NCBI GenBank assembly: GCA_022787425.1
Contig: JALFWB010000001.1
Coordinates: forward strand, 1 to 64,000
Direction: 5' to 3'
Length of the DNA stretch: 64,000 bases
Source: Akkermansia sp.
Lineage (GTDB): Bacteria; Verrucomicrobiota; Verrucomicrobiia; Verrucomicrobiales; Akkermansiaceae
Of this stretch, positions 16,950 to 26,305 are shown one piece after another; position 1 is the stretch's first letter, and each line of letters opens with the position of its first letter. Made by a program: the position numbers and the translations under genes. The notes beneath the pieces were generated by a model, which was not told the origin of the DNA, ran no database searches, and saw only the letters and a program-made list of their open reading frames with translations.

Positions 16950-18434
16950 ATGTCTGAAACACCTGCCAATAACGCACCGGGTTCCTCGGAGGAGGAACTG
17001 ATTGCCGTACGCCGCGAGAAGGTGGAGAAGATCCGCGCCCTGGGGGTGAATCCCTACGGTGGCCGCTTCGACACCGACACGACCGCGGCCGAGCTCAAGG
17101 CCGACTTTGCCGAGGGTAAGCAGGTGAAATTCATCGGGCGCATCAATACGCTGCGCGACATGGGCCGCACCCAGTTCTTCAATGTGGGCGATGTGTGCGG
17201 AGCCATTCAGTGCATGCTCACCAAGAAGAGCTGCACGGAGGAAAGCTGGGCCCTCTGGAAGCTGCTGGAGCGCGGCGACTGGGTCGGCATCTCCGGCGAA
17301 ACCTTCATCACCCGCACCGGGGAGCCCTCCGTGCGCGTGGACAGCTTCAAGGTGCTCTCCAAGGCCGTTCGACCCATGCCGGACAAGTTCCACGGCTTGG
17401 CGGACTCCGAGATGTGCTACCGCCGCCGCCACTTGGATCTGATGAGCAACAGCGAGAGTGCGACCCGTTTCGTGCAGCGCTCCCGCATCATCCGCGCCAT
17501 TCGTGACTTCCTGAACGAGCGTGGCTTCTTGGAGGTAGAGACGCCCATGTTGCAGGATGTGGCGGGCGGTGCCGCAGCCAAGCCTTTCCTCACCCATTAC
17601 AATGCCCTTAAAAAGGAGATGAGCCTGCGCATCGCGCCGGAGCTCTTCCTGAAACGACTGATGGTGGGCGGCTTCCCCAAGGTGTATGAGCTGAACCGCA
17701 ACTTCCGTAATGAGGGCACCGACCGTCGTCACAATCCGGAGTTCACCGTGCTGGAGGTGTACGAAGCAGGCGGCGACTACGAGACCATGGCGGACATGAT
17801 GGAGGAGCTCATCTGCACGGTGGCGGAGAAGATTTTCGGCACGCTGACCTTTGACCAGTACGATGAGGACGGCAACGTGCGCTGGACGGTGGACCTCTCC
17901 CGCCCTTGGAAGCGCGCGGAGTACGCCGATTTGGTGAAAGGCGTAGCCGGGCAGGATTGGTTTGACCTGACCCCGGAGCAACGCCGCAGCCGTGCCATCA
18001 ACGACTTGGGTCTCATCATTCACGATGAGCTGGATGACATCGGCGTGACGCAGCAGGTGTACGAGCGACTGGTGGAAGCCGTGCAGGTGAACCCGCTGTT
18101 CGTCTGCCACATGGACCGCGATTTGGTACCGCTGGCCAAGGCCAACCCGGAGAATCCGGACGTGGTGGATGTGTTCGAGCTCGTCATCAACGGCCAGGAG
18201 ATTTGCCCCGGATACTCCGAGCAGAATGACCCCGTGGAGCAGCTGGAGCGCCTGAAACACCAAGCGGGCGAGGAGACGCAGAAGATCGACTACGATTTCG
18301 TGGAGACCCTCGAGTCCGGCATGCCCAGCGCAGGTGGCATCGGCATCGGCATCGATCGCCTGTGCATGCTGCTGACAGGGGTGTGCTCCATCCGCGATAT
18401 CATCCTCTTCCCGCAGCTCAAGAACCGCTCATAA
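16950..18434 (+). CDS. lysS: Lysyl-tRNA synthetase, class II
   Basis: A 494-residue class II enzyme that charges tRNA-Lys. An N-terminal OB-fold anticodon-binding domain (about 55-170, with TLRDMGRTQFFNVGD) is followed by the catalytic core. Motif 1 is RFVQRSRIIRAIRDFL, motif 2 is NRNFRNEGTDRRHNPEFT, and motif 3 is SAGGIGIGIDRLCML. Length and motif order are those of bacterial LysS. A PP2C gene follows after 37 bases and may share the transcript. Confidence 0.97.
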   Translation: MSETPANNAPGSSEEELIAVRREKVEKIRALGVNPYGGRFDTDTTAAELKADFAEGKQVKFIGRINTLRDMGRTQFFNVGDVCGAIQCMLTKKSCTEESWALWKLLERGDWVGISGETFITRTGEPSVRVDSFKVLSKAVRPMPDKFHGLADSEMCYRRRHLDLMSNSESATRFVQRSRIIRAIRDFLNERGFLEVETPMLQDVAGGAAAKPFLTHYNALKKEMSLRIAPELFLKRLMVGGFPKVYELNRNFRNEGTDRRHNPEFTVLEVYEAGGDYETMADMMEELICTVAEKIFGTLTFDQYDEDGNVRWTVDLSRPWKRAEYADLVKGVAGQDWFDLTPEQRRSRAINDLGLIIHDELDDIGVTQQVYERLVEAVQVNPLFVCHMDRDLVPLAKANPENPDVVDVFELVINGQEICPGYSEQNDPVEQLERLKHQAGEETQKIDYDFVETLESGMPSAGGIGIGIDRLCMLLTGVCSIRDIILFPQLKNRS

Positions 18435-18471
18435 ACACCCCGACCCCGGAGGCTCCTCCTTTCTCTCTGCC

Positions 18472-19197
18472 ATGAATGCCTGCATCTCCCAGTGGATAGG
18501 CCGACGTAGCGAGCAGGAGGATGCCTACGCCGTGCGGCATTTCCCCACGGGGACTCTGGCCATCGTTTGTGATGGCATGGGAGGCCACTGCCACGGAGGA
18601 CAGGCCGCCACCCGTGCGGCGGAGGCTTTCGCAGCGGCGTTTGCGGAGCAATGCGGCTGCTCCATGGTGGACCGCCTGCGCGGGGCCTTGCATGCCGCCA
18701 ACAAGGCTGTGGGTGAACTATTCCGACAATGCGATAGCTTCGGCGGATGTACCCTGCTGGCGGCCTTTATCGGCGGGAATGTACTCTGGTGGATCAGCGT
18801 GGGGGATTCTCCCCTGCTCCTCTGGCGCAGAGGGCGGCTCACGAGGCTGAATGCGGATCACTCCATGCGCAGTCTTTACGCTGACTTGGTGCGCAACGGC
18901 ACAATGACTCATCAGGAAATGCTGCGCAGGGGAAATATGTTGCGCAGTGCGGTGACGGGTGAGAGTATTCCCTTGGTGGATGCTCCCCCTACCCCCTACC
19001 CTGTTTTACCGGGGGACAAAATCATCCTTTGCTCGGATGGGTTGGATGATTTACTGCTGGGTTCAACCCTTCCCGAATCCACTCGAAAGCTGCTGGACTC
19101 TCGGGGCGGCAATCCCGCTGCCCTGCTCATCGATGCCTGCCGGGAGATGAATAAGCCCTACGCCGACAACGCAACGGCCATCACCTTGGATGTGTAA
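18472..19197 (+). CDS. PP2C-family Ser/Thr phosphatase
   Basis: A 241-residue stand-alone PP2C (PPM) domain for removing phosphate from Ser/Thr of target proteins. Metal-binding motifs are seen in order: RSEQEDAY near 12-19, VCDGMGGHCHGG near 32-43, WWISVGDSPLLLW near 105-117, ILCSDGLDD near 185-193 and ADNATAITLDV at the end. No kinase gene is adjacent, so the partner is unknown. It sits between lysS and the coaE-rho gene on the same strand. Confidence 0.88.
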   Translation: MNACISQWIGRRSEQEDAYAVRHFPTGTLAIVCDGMGGHCHGGQAATRAAEAFAAAFAEQCGCSMVDRLRGALHAANKAVGELFRQCDSFGGCTLLAAFIGGNVLWWISVGDSPLLLWRRGRLTRLNADHSMRSLYADLVRNGTMTHQEMLRRGNMLRSAVTGESIPLVDAPPTPYPVLPGDKIILCSDGLDDLLLGSTLPESTRKLLDSRGGNPAALLIDACREMNKPYADNATAITLDV

Positions 19198-19230
19198 GCC
19201 CACTCCGCCGGGTAAATACACACTTTACAC

Positions 19231-19259
19231 TTGCAACACCCCGGTGGCCGTGCTATAAT
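19231..19259 (+). promoter_or_regulatory. Promoter of coaE-rho (leaderless)
   Basis: TTGCAA at 19231-19236, 17 bp, TATAAT at 19254-19259. The ATG at 19267 is eight bases past the end of the -10 box, so the transcript should start at the start codon. Confidence 0.78.
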
Positions 19260-19266
19260 GCGCCGG

Positions 19267-21165
19267 ATGAAGTGCATCGTCATTACAGGCGGAATAGCCT
19301 CCGGCAAGTCTACCGTGGTTCAACTTTTGCAGGAACTCGGCGGGGAAGATATGTGCGTTTTCGACAGCGACCGCGTTGTTGCGGAGCTGTTGGACGGCGG
19401 CACGCTGTCTGCTGCATTGGCGGAGACATTCGGAGCGGAGGTCGTGGAGGCGGACGGCAAGGTGAATAAGGCTTTTCTGCGCGCCATTGTGGCTCATGAC
19501 GAGGAGGGGCGCGCTAAGCTCAATGCACTCATTCATCCGTTGGTAGCCGAGCACTTCCGTGCAGCGAAAATTCAAGCGAATAACAGCGGCAAATACCACA
19601 CACTGCTGGCAGACATCCCCCTGTACTACGAGACGGCTGAATCCTTCCGCTGTGATACCGTTTGCACCGTGGCGACGACGGAGGAACAACAGATTCAGCG
19701 TCTGGCGACTCGTAATGCGCTGCCGGAGGGAGAGGCCCGCGCGCTCATCGCTGTCCAGCTCTCCACGGAGGAGAAGATGGAGCGAGCCGATGTTGTTCTG
19801 CGAAACACGGGTTCCCCCGAGCTTCTCCGCAGCCAAGTTGAGCTCTTTTACAACGCCTACTTGGCCGAGGAGGTCAAGGCTTTCCGCGCGCGCAATCTCG
19901 TCTTCAACGTCAATGAACTGCGAGAGCTCCCGCTGAACGACCTCCGGAAGCTGGCAGCAGAAATTCCGGGGAAGGATCTGCGCGACCTCACACGCGCGGG
20001 GTTGATCAATGCCCTTATGCACCATTATTTGGCGCAAGGCAGCAAGGTGATCATCAGCGGGGTGCTCGAGTATGTTCCCATGGGGGATTTCTTTCTGCTC
20101 AAGGACCCGGCCCGCAGCTTTAAATCCGGTTCGGATGATGTCTATGTGCCGACCGATCTCATTAAGAATTTCTCTCTGCGCGCGGGCAACATGCTGAAAG
20201 TCATGCTGCGGCGTCCCTCCGGCATCAAGAAGGACCGCTATCTGGCGGCCGGTCGGGTGCTGGAAATCGAGGGCAAGCCTGCGGAGGAATTCACCCAGGG
20301 CAAGCCTTTCGATACACTCACCGCGCTTATCCCGACCCAGCGTCTTTTGTTGGAGAATGCGGACATCAAGGACCCGTCGATGCGGGTGTTGGACCTCATC
20401 ACTCCCGTGGGCATGGGGCAACGCGCCCTCATCGTGGCTCCGCCGCGCGGCGGCAAAACGCTGCTGCTCAAGAATATCGCCCGCAGCATCCGTGCCAACT
20501 ACCCGGACGCTCACCTGCTCATCTTGCTTTTGGACGAGCGACCGGAGGAGGTGACGGACTTTGCCGAGTCTGTGGATGCACCGGTCTATGCGTCGACCTT
20601 CGATGAATCTGCTAAGCGCCACGCGCAGCTCAGTGATTTGGTGCTGGAGCGCGCTAAGCGCCTTGTGGAGCTCGGCAAGGATGTCATCATCATGCTCGAC
20701 TCCCTCACACGCCTGTCCCGAGGCTACAATGCTACCCAGAGCGGCGGCCGCACCATGAGCGGCGGCCTCGGTTCCAACGCACTCGAAAAGCCGCGCCGCT
20801 TCTTCGGGGCGGCCCGAAAGGTGGAGGAAGGGGGCAGTCTCACCATCATTGCCACTTGCTTGGTGGAGACGGAGTCCCGCATGGATGAAATCATTTTCGA
20901 GGAGTTCAAGGGCACCGGCAATATGGAAATCCGCCTTGATCGCGAGCTCTCTGAGCGGCGCATCTATCCTGCCATTTCCATCCCGTTGAGCGGCACCCGT
21001 AACGATGATCGTCTCTATCATCCGGACGAGTACACCCGCATCCTGCAACTCCGCCGCCAGCTTGCATCTCTCCCCGGTTGGGAGGGGCTGGAGACCCTGC
21101 TGGCCAACATTGCGCGCACCCAGAACAATGCGGAGCTGCTCCTCAAGGGGCTTACGATTCACTGA
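19267..21165 (+). CDS. Dephospho-CoA kinase fused to transcription terminator Rho
   Basis: A single 632-residue frame carrying two complete enzymes. Residues 1-205 are CoaE, which phosphorylates dephospho-CoA: P-loop GGIASGKST (8-16), [14 protein letters not shown] and DIPLYYE. Residues 213-632 are Rho, the RNA-dependent helicase that ends transcription: N-terminal helical bundle (213-257), cold-shock RNA-binding domain (260-335, [14 protein letters not shown]), Walker A APPRGGKT (391-398), DERPEEVTD, Walker B VIIMLDS, Q-loop near 492-506 and GGSLTIIAT. The join shows no internal promoter or stop. The start at 19267 is set by the leaderless promoter. Both halves keep their catalytic motifs, so a bifunctional protein is expected. 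Confidence 0.92.
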   Translation: MKCIVITGGIASGKSTVVQLLQELGGEDMCVFDSDRVVAELLDGGTLSAALAETFGAEVVEADGKVNKAFLRAIVAHDEEGRAKLNALIHPLVAEHFRAAKIQANNSGKYHTLLADIPLYYETAESFRCDTVCTVATTEEQQIQRLATRNALPEGEARALIAVQLSTEEKMERADVVLRNTGSPELLRSQVELFYNAYLAEEVKAFRARNLVFNVNELRELPLNDLRKLAAEIPGKDLRDLTRAGLINALMHHYLAQGSKVIISGVLEYVPMGDFFLLKDPARSFKSGSDDVYVPTDLIKNFSLRAGNMLKVMLRRPSGIKKDRYLAAGRVLEIEGKPAEEFTQGKPFDTLTALIPTQRLLLENADIKDPSMRVLDLITPVGMGQRALIVAPPRGGKTLLLKNIARSIRANYPDAHLLILLLDERPEEVTDFAESVDAPVYASTFDESAKRHAQLSDLVLERAKRLVELGKDVIIMLDSLTRLSRGYNATQSGGRTMSGGLGSNALEKPRRFFGAARKVEEGGSLTIIATCLVETESRMDEIIFEEFKGTGNMEIRLDRELSERRIYPAISIPLSGTRNDDRLYHPDEYTRILQLRRQLASLPGWEGLETLLANIARTQNNAELLLKGLTIH

Positions 21166-21182
21166 AGCACCGCTTTTCTGCA

Positions 21183-21211
21183 TTGACACGGGAAGCGGAA
21201 CGTGCTAAGCT
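21183..21211 (+). promoter_or_regulatory. Promoter for the 161-residue exported protein
   Basis: TTGACA at 21183-21188, 17 bp, TAAGCT at 21206-21211; the ATG is 15 bases past the -10 box, giving a leader of about eight bases. Confidence 0.6.
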
Positions 21212-21225
21212 GAGGGTAGAGAATC

Positions 21226-21711
21226 ATGAAGTTTACGAAGACCATCAGCCGTTGGACCGTGCTGTTGCTGGGCGCGGTCGCCCTTCTGCCCCCTCCTGCT
21301 TCCTCGGAGGATTCCCCGAAGAAGAGTAAGGAGTCTCAGAGTTCCAAGAAGGAGAAGGCAAAGGAGAAAAAGAAGTCCGCAAAGGAGCTCGCTCAGGAAA
21401 AACAGGCCACCGCTCTCTACCAAAAGGAGATGGAGGCTCTCGCCAAGGCCGATGCGATGCTGGAGGTCGTCAAATCCGAGAAAGACGCTAAGGAGGCCGT
21501 CAAAAAACTCACGCCTCTGTTTGTCAAAATACGCCCGCAATGCTATGCCTCCGACAAGGAGCTGGAGGACTTGGCAGAGGCCCAGAACAAGGTTTCTGCC
21601 CACATGCTCCGCCTGAGCAAGGAGAAGTACTTTGAGAGTGCCGGGCTCCAGGAGCTCTGGACCATTATTACAGATCCCCTCTCGCGCCGACGCGCCGCCT
21701 ACACGAAGTAG
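21226..21711 (+). CDS. Exported Lys-rich helical protein, unknown function
   Basis: A 161-residue protein with a Sec-type signal peptide (about 1-27: basic start, LLLGAVALLPPPASS). Residues 30-60 are a low-complexity Lys/Ser/Glu segment (KKSKESQSSKKEKAKEKKK). The remainder is predicted to be helical (coiled) and ends ITDPLSRRRAAYTK. No family is recognised. It lies between coaE-rho and dnaN with its own promoter, so genomic context says little about its role. Confidence 0.65.
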   Translation: MKFTKTISRWTVLLLGAVALLPPPASSEDSPKKSKESQSSKKEKAKEKKKSAKELAQEKQATALYQKEMEALAKADAMLEVVKSEKDAKEAVKKLTPLFVKIRPQCYASDKELEDLAEAQNKVSAHMLRLSKEKYFESAGLQELWTIITDPLSRRRAAYTK

Positions 21712-21909
21712 CTGCCCGACCCTAAACTGCCCTCGCTGCGGCATAGTCGTCTCCTGTCGTTGCAACACTCAAGCCTCTGTTCCTCACTTGCGGTATCCCG
21801 ATGTCTCTTTTCGCAGGCAGCTATTTGGGGAGTGGAAAACAGGAACCACTAGATATGGCACCATTTGCCGAAAAAGTACAGAAAATCTTGACAGCATGTG
21901 ATTTTTCTC

Positions 21910-21937
21910 TTGCAAAAATGCCGTTTTTTGCTACAAT
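21910..21937 (+). promoter_or_regulatory. Promoter of dnaN
   Basis: TTGCAA at 21910-21915, 16 bp, TACAAT at 21932-21937; predicted leader of about 17 bases before the ATG at 21961, without a Shine-Dalgarno sequence. Confidence 0.6.
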
Positions 21938-21960
21938 AAGGGCAACTGATAGAGCACACA

Positions 21961-23052
21961 ATGAAATTCTCACTTTCCAAACAGGTCCTGCTCGATGGCC
22001 TGAACAAAGTAACCGGCGTGGTATCCACGCGCCCGAGCATGCCGATTCTCGCCAACGTGATGCTGCAGGTCGAGGATGGGGAATTGACCCTGACCACCAC
22101 GAACATGGAGCTGACCATCGTGGCAAAGGTTCCCTGCTTGGTGACAACCCCCGGTGTAGTCACGCTGCCGGCTAAAAAGCTGCAGAGCATCATCCGCGAG
22201 ATGCGTGACGGCGAGGTGACGGTCGAAGTAAAGGGCACGGTGGCTTCCATCCGCTGCAATCGCGCTCAGTTCCGCCTCAATGGTTTGGCGGCAGTCGACT
22301 TCCCCGGCCTCCCGCAGTTCAAGAGCCCCCGCGAGTTCAAGGTTCCGCAGGCCATGCTCAACAAGGGGCTGCGCTACACGGAGTATGCCATCTCCACGGA
22401 TAACACGCGCTACATCCTCAACGGCATTTTCACCAGTTTCAGCGACGCCAAGCTCACGCTGGTGGCTACGGATGGTCGCCGTCTGGCTCTGTTCGAGAAC
22501 GAGCTGGAGTTCCCGGAGTCGCAGCAGGTCAGCATCGTCATCCCGACGCGCGCCGTTGCGGAGGTGCATCGCCTGCTTTCCGATGACCATGGGGATGTGC
22601 TGGTGCGTGTGATGCCCAACATGGCGGCTTTCGAATTCGGCGACACGCTGCTGGTGACCAAACTGATCGATGGCAATTACCCGAACTATCGTCAGGTGAT
22701 CCCGAGCCACTACAACGAGCGCATCACCATGCGCGCCGGGGAGCTGAGCGAGACGGTGCGCCGCGTGGCGCTGCTTGCCACGGAGAAGAGCAACACCGTG
22801 CGCTTCCACTTCACACCGGGGCTCATGGAGGTGCAGTCCAGCGCCGATGTGGGTGAGGCTAACGAAGAGACGCCCATCGATTATCAGGGGCGCGAGCTGA
22901 CCATCACCTTCAACGCGGACTTCATTCTGGCACCGCTCAAGGCGGTGGGTGACACGGAGGTTTCTCTGGATCTCATTGACTCCTCCAGCCCGGGCTTGAT
23001 GCGCGTGGCGGATGAGTTCATGTATGTGATCATGCCGATGCACTCCGCCTGA
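21961..23052 (+). CDS. dnaN: DNA polymerase III sliding clamp, beta subunit
   Basis: A 363-residue clamp that encircles DNA and holds replicative polymerase. All three clamp domains are present at expected length: domain 1 with KQVLLDGLNKVTGVVSTRPSMPILANV, domain 2 with STDNTRYILNGIFTSFS and LVATDGRRLALFE, and domain 3 ending in MRVADEFMYVIMPM. It has its own promoter and a terminator 22 bases after the stop. No dnaA, recF or gyrB lies beside it, so the classical origin gene cluster is not present here. Confidence 0.97.
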   Translation: MKFSLSKQVLLDGLNKVTGVVSTRPSMPILANVMLQVEDGELTLTTTNMELTIVAKVPCLVTTPGVVTLPAKKLQSIIREMRDGEVTVEVKGTVASIRCNRAQFRLNGLAAVDFPGLPQFKSPREFKVPQAMLNKGLRYTEYAISTDNTRYILNGIFTSFSDAKLTLVATDGRRLALFENELEFPESQQVSIVIPTRAVAEVHRLLSDDHGDVLVRVMPNMAAFEFGDTLLVTKLIDGNYPNYRQVIPSHYNERITMRAGELSETVRRVALLATEKSNTVRFHFTPGLMEVQSSADVGEANEETPIDYQGRELTITFNADFILAPLKAVGDTEVSLDLIDSSSPGLMRVADEFMYVIMPMHSA

Positions 23053-23073
23053 TGTAACAACTTACAACCGGAG

Positions 23074-23106
23074 AGCCGGGGTCTGAACCGCCCCGGCTTT
23101 CTTTTT
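23074..23106 (+). terminator. Rho-independent terminator of dnaN
   Basis: An 8-bp stem (23074-23081 with 23091-23098) is followed by a run of T interrupted by one C. Confidence 0.88.
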
Positions 23107-23119
23107 ATCTCGTAACACC

Positions 23120-24274
23120 ATGCAACAACGCGTTTTAATTGTTGGCGCGGGTTTGGCGGGCAGTGTACTGGCTCGCTGCTTGGCAGAGGCCGGCGTTCCC
23201 TCTCTGGTGATTGACAGCCGGGAGCATCCGGCCGGTATGTGCTACTCCTCTCGCGATGAGGAAACGGGGGTGGAGGTGCATCGCTTCGGGCCGCATATTT
23301 TCCACACGAGTAACGAGCGGGTGTGGGCCTTCGTGAATCGCTTTGCGCACTGGGTTCCTTGGGTGAACCGTGTACATGCCACCAACGCGAAGGGGGTGTT
23401 CTCCATGCCCATCAATCTGCACACGATTAACCAGCTTTTCGGGCAACGGCTCAATCCTGCACAAGCGCGGGAGTTCATCGCGTCCAAGCAGGATAAGAGC
23501 ATTGTGAATCCTGCCAACGCGGAGGAGCAGTTGCTGCGTTTTGTGGGTCGGGAAATTTATGAGACTTTCTTCCGCGACTACACCACCAAGCAGTGGGGCG
23601 TGAGCCCGCGGGAGCTCTCTGCGGATATCATCAAGCGAATTCCCATCCGCTTTAATTACGATGATAACTATTATAACGACATCTACCAAGGTTTCCCGCA
23701 GGAGGGCTACACGGGGCTAGTGCAAAACATCTTGGCGCATGAGGCCATCTCCGTGCAGCTGAATACCCCCTACGAGGCTGCCATGAAGGGTGAGTTCAGC
23801 CACGTGTTCTACTCCGGCCCGCCGGATGCGTACTTCCAATTCGCCTGCGGACGCCTGGGCTACCGCACGGTGGATTTCCGCTATGAACGCGGCGAGGGGG
23901 AGCTGCAGGGCTGCGGTTGCCTCAATTATACGGACATGAGTGTGCCCTTTACTCGCGCGCATGAGCACAAGTATTTCTCCCCTTGGGAGAAGCATGACAA
24001 GAGTGTGGTGCTCTACGAATACAGCCGCGAGGCAAGTGGGGACGATGCTCCCTACTATCCCAAGCGCATGCCTGCGGATTTGGCGGGGCTGCGGGCCTAC
24101 CTGCCTCTGGTGGAAGCGGAGCACGGGGTGTCCTTCATCGGGCGGCTCGGTTGCTACCGTTATATGGATATGCACCACGTCATCGCTTCCTCTCTGGACT
24201 ATGCGGAGCACTTCCTGGCCTACCGCGCTGAGAAGGTGGAGAAGCTGCGCAGCATGGCCACGGACCCGCTGTAA
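23120..24274 (+). CDS. glf: UDP-galactopyranose mutase
   Basis: A 384-residue flavoprotein that interconverts UDP-galactopyranose and UDP-galactofuranose for cell-surface glycans. The FAD-binding GAGLAGSVLARCLAE lies at residues 10-24. The Glf-specific segments RFGPHIFHTSNERVWAFVNRF, FRDYTTKQWG and RIPIRFNYDDNYYND follow. The tail FIGRLGCYRYMDMHHVI carries the conserved FAD/substrate contacts. Start is preceded by an ACC and no Shine-Dalgarno. No other galactofuranose gene is adjacent. Confidence 0.95.
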   Translation: MQQRVLIVGAGLAGSVLARCLAEAGVPSLVIDSREHPAGMCYSSRDEETGVEVHRFGPHIFHTSNERVWAFVNRFAHWVPWVNRVHATNAKGVFSMPINLHTINQLFGQRLNPAQAREFIASKQDKSIVNPANAEEQLLRFVGREIYETFFRDYTTKQWGVSPRELSADIIKRIPIRFNYDDNYYNDIYQGFPQEGYTGLVQNILAHEAISVQLNTPYEAAMKGEFSHVFYSGPPDAYFQFACGRLGYRTVDFRYERGEGELQGCGCLNYTDMSVPFTRAHEHKYFSPWEKHDKSVVLYEYSREASGDDAPYYPKRMPADLAGLRAYLPLVEAEHGVSFIGRLGCYRYMDMHHVIASSLDYAEHFLAYRAEKVEKLRSMATDPL

Positions 24275-24319
24275 TTCGCACATTACTCTGACATCTGCGC
24301 CGCTGACTCATGCTCGGCA

Positions 24320-24348
24320 TTGACTCGGCGGCGCTTTTTGTGTACAAT
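24320..24348 (+). promoter_or_regulatory. Promoter of ispE (leaderless)
   Basis: TTGACT at 24320-24325, 17 bp, TACAAT at 24343-24348; only six bases separate the -10 box from the ATG at 24355. Confidence 0.78.
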
Positions 24349-24354
24349 GAGGGC

Positions 24355-25197
24355 ATGAGCAGCACCTACAAAGCACCGGCAAAGATCAATCTGTCCCTGC
24401 GCGTGAAGGGTAAGCGCGAGGACGGCTTCCACGAGGTAGATATTTTGATGGCCGCATTGGACCTTTGCGATGAGCTGGAGTTCCACAACTCGCGCACGAC
24501 AACGCTGCTCTGCGACACGCCGGGACTGCCTCTTGATGAGACGAACTTGGTCATGCGCGCGGTTCGGGCCTTTGAGAAGGTGTACGGGCGCAAGGCGAAG
24601 CAGCGCATCACCATCACCAAGCGTATCCCCATGCAGGCAGGCTTGGGCGGCGGGTCCTCGGATGCCGCGACGACCCTGCTGGCACTCAACGAGGTGCTCG
24701 GTACTAATTTCAGCACGGAGGAGCTGCGTGAGATGGCGGCGGAGTTGGGCAGCGATGTGGCTTATTTCCTCACCCCGGGTATCTGCCGCTGCACGGGTAA
24801 GGGTGAACTTGTGACCCCCATGCCGGCGCTGGCCGAGTGGACTTCGCCCATCGTGCTCCTCAAGCCCTCTTTCGGGGTGTCGACGCCCACGGCCTACCGC
24901 TTGCTGGAGAGTGCGAAACCCTTGCCGGGGATCCCCTATGAGCCGCAGAAGGTGGATGGCGTGGTGCTGGAGAATCATCTGGAGAAGCCTGTCTTCAGTA
25001 AATACCCCTACTTGGGTCTCCTGAAGCGCTGGGCCTTGCAGCAGGAGGGTGTGCGTGCGGCAATGATGAGCGGCTCCGGGTCAACGATTTTTGCCCTGAC
25101 GCACACGCGGGAGCAGGCACAGGCCTTGGCGCAGGCGGCTAAGGAGCAGGTGGATGCTACGCTGACTACTTTCTGCGGCACGGTCAACCCGCAATGA
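24355..25197 (+). CDS. ispE: 4-diphosphocytidyl-2-C-methyl-D-erythritol kinase
   Basis: A 280-residue GHMP kinase of the MEP isoprenoid pathway, phosphorylating CDP-methylerythritol with ATP. Motifs: APAKINLSLRVKGKREDGFHEV at the N-terminus, the GHMP loop MQAGLGGGSSDAATTL near 100-115, and AMMSGSGSTIFAL near the C-terminus. The start at 24355 is fixed by the promoter; an upstream in-frame ATG at 24310 precedes the -35 box. The stop overlaps the next gene's start by four bases (ATGA), so the two are co-translated. Confidence 0.95.
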   Translation: MSSTYKAPAKINLSLRVKGKREDGFHEVDILMAALDLCDELEFHNSRTTTLLCDTPGLPLDETNLVMRAVRAFEKVYGRKAKQRITITKRIPMQAGLGGGSSDAATTLLALNEVLGTNFSTEELREMAAELGSDVAYFLTPGICRCTGKGELVTPMPALAEWTSPIVLLKPSFGVSTPTAYRLLESAKPLPGIPYEPQKVDGVVLENHLEKPVFSKYPYLGLLKRWALQQEGVRAAMMSGSGSTIFALTHTREQAQALAQAAKEQVDATLTTFCGTVNPQ

Positions 25198-26297
25198 GCT
25201 ACCCCGGAGACAGCGCGGATGCGACGAATCGGGCTCTGCTGGCTGTGGCGGAGGATACCGTTACGGGCTTTCATGCTCGGCCTTTTGCCGTCATTGCGGA
25301 TCGTTGCGCTCTGCCGGAGGCGGAGGTTATCGGGCGTCTTCAGGCTATGTTGGCGGCGGGGACGATACGCCGGGTGCGACAGACGCTGCTTTCTACCAGT
25401 CTGGCGGATGGGGCGCTGGTGGCTTGGAGGGTGCCGGCGGATCGGCTGCAGGCGGCTTATGATTGGCTGGTAGCCCATGATCCGTTCACCGGGCACGTTG
25501 TCTTGAGGAACAGTGATAACCCGAACGCTCCGGGAGCGGATTATTGTCTGTGGACCACGCTCAAGGTTCCGGGGGGATGTAACACAGTGACGGCGCATTG
25601 TCGCCTGCTGGCGGAGAAGGTCGGGGCGCAGGATTTTGTGCCGCTTCCGGTGGTCGGTATGTTTGTGCTGGCCGTGGGTCATATTCGCCGGGCCGGTTTG
25701 CAGCCGGGGGATAAGCTGCCGGTACCTCCTGCCATGCAGCGGCCCGCTGTGCCGCAGCTCAGTGAGCAGGAGTGGCGAGTGCTGTTGGCGTTGAAGGAGA
25801 GTCTACGGCCGGAGGAGTTTACGACACACACTTGGGCGGCTCGCGCAGCGCAGCTCGACATGTCGGAGGAGGCGTTCTGCGCTATGGCGCATGAGTTGGA
25901 CCGCAAAAGGGTAATCGGGAGGTTTGCGACCTTCTTGGAGCACCGCGCACCGAGGGGGAAGCAGGCTCCCGGGACGGGGGCGGCGGGGCTGCTGCATTGG
26001 GCCGTGCCGCCGGGAATGGAGGAGCGGGCCGGTGCGGAATGCGGGCGGCATTTGTGCATGACGCATTGTTACTGGCGCAGTGGCGGGGCGGCCTTCGGTG
26101 GGGCGCAGATTATGGGTGTGGTGCACGCGAAGGATCGCGACGGGGTGCTGGCTCACAAGGCTGCCATTGATGCTCATCTGGCCGCGTGCGGCATTCCGGT
26201 GCTGCACACGGCGGTGTTCTGGAGCTACCGCTCGGAGATACGCCCCAGCGAAATTTCACCGCTGCGCTACCGGGAGTGGTTGGCCGAGATGATCTGA
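25194..26297 (+). CDS. Fused two-unit siroheme decarboxylase-like protein (AhbA-AhbB type)
   Basis: A 367-residue protein made of two related halves, each with an Lrp/AsnC-like winged helix and an alpha/beta domain. Half 1 (1-170) contains RRVRQTLLSTSLADGALVAW and ADYCLWTTLKVPG. Half 2 (180-367) contains LDRKRVIGRFATFLEHR and MTHCYWRSGGAAFGGAQIMGVV, where HCY plus Arg matches the active-site region of the AhbA/AhbB/NirDLGH family. Known members remove carboxyl groups from siroheme in the alternative heme or heme d1 pathway, normally as a heterodimer; here both units are one chain. A transcriptional-regulator role is an alternative. Overlaps ispE by four bases. Confidence 0.72.
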   Translation: MSYPGDSADATNRALLAVAEDTVTGFHARPFAVIADRCALPEAEVIGRLQAMLAAGTIRRVRQTLLSTSLADGALVAWRVPADRLQAAYDWLVAHDPFTGHVVLRNSDNPNAPGADYCLWTTLKVPGGCNTVTAHCRLLAEKVGAQDFVPLPVVGMFVLAVGHIRRAGLQPGDKLPVPPAMQRPAVPQLSEQEWRVLLALKESLRPEEFTTHTWAARAAQLDMSEEAFCAMAHELDRKRVIGRFATFLEHRAPRGKQAPGTGAAGLLHWAVPPGMEERAGAECGRHLCMTHCYWRSGGAAFGGAQIMGVVHAKDRDGVLAHKAAIDAHLAACGIPVLHTAVFWSYRSEIRPSEISPLRYREWLAEMI

Positions 26298-26305
26298 GGC
26301 GGCTC

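Noticed and set aside
19225..21189. Minus-strand open frame opposite coaE-rho
   Set aside because: The plus strand carries unmistakable CoaE and Rho motifs; the minus translation has none.
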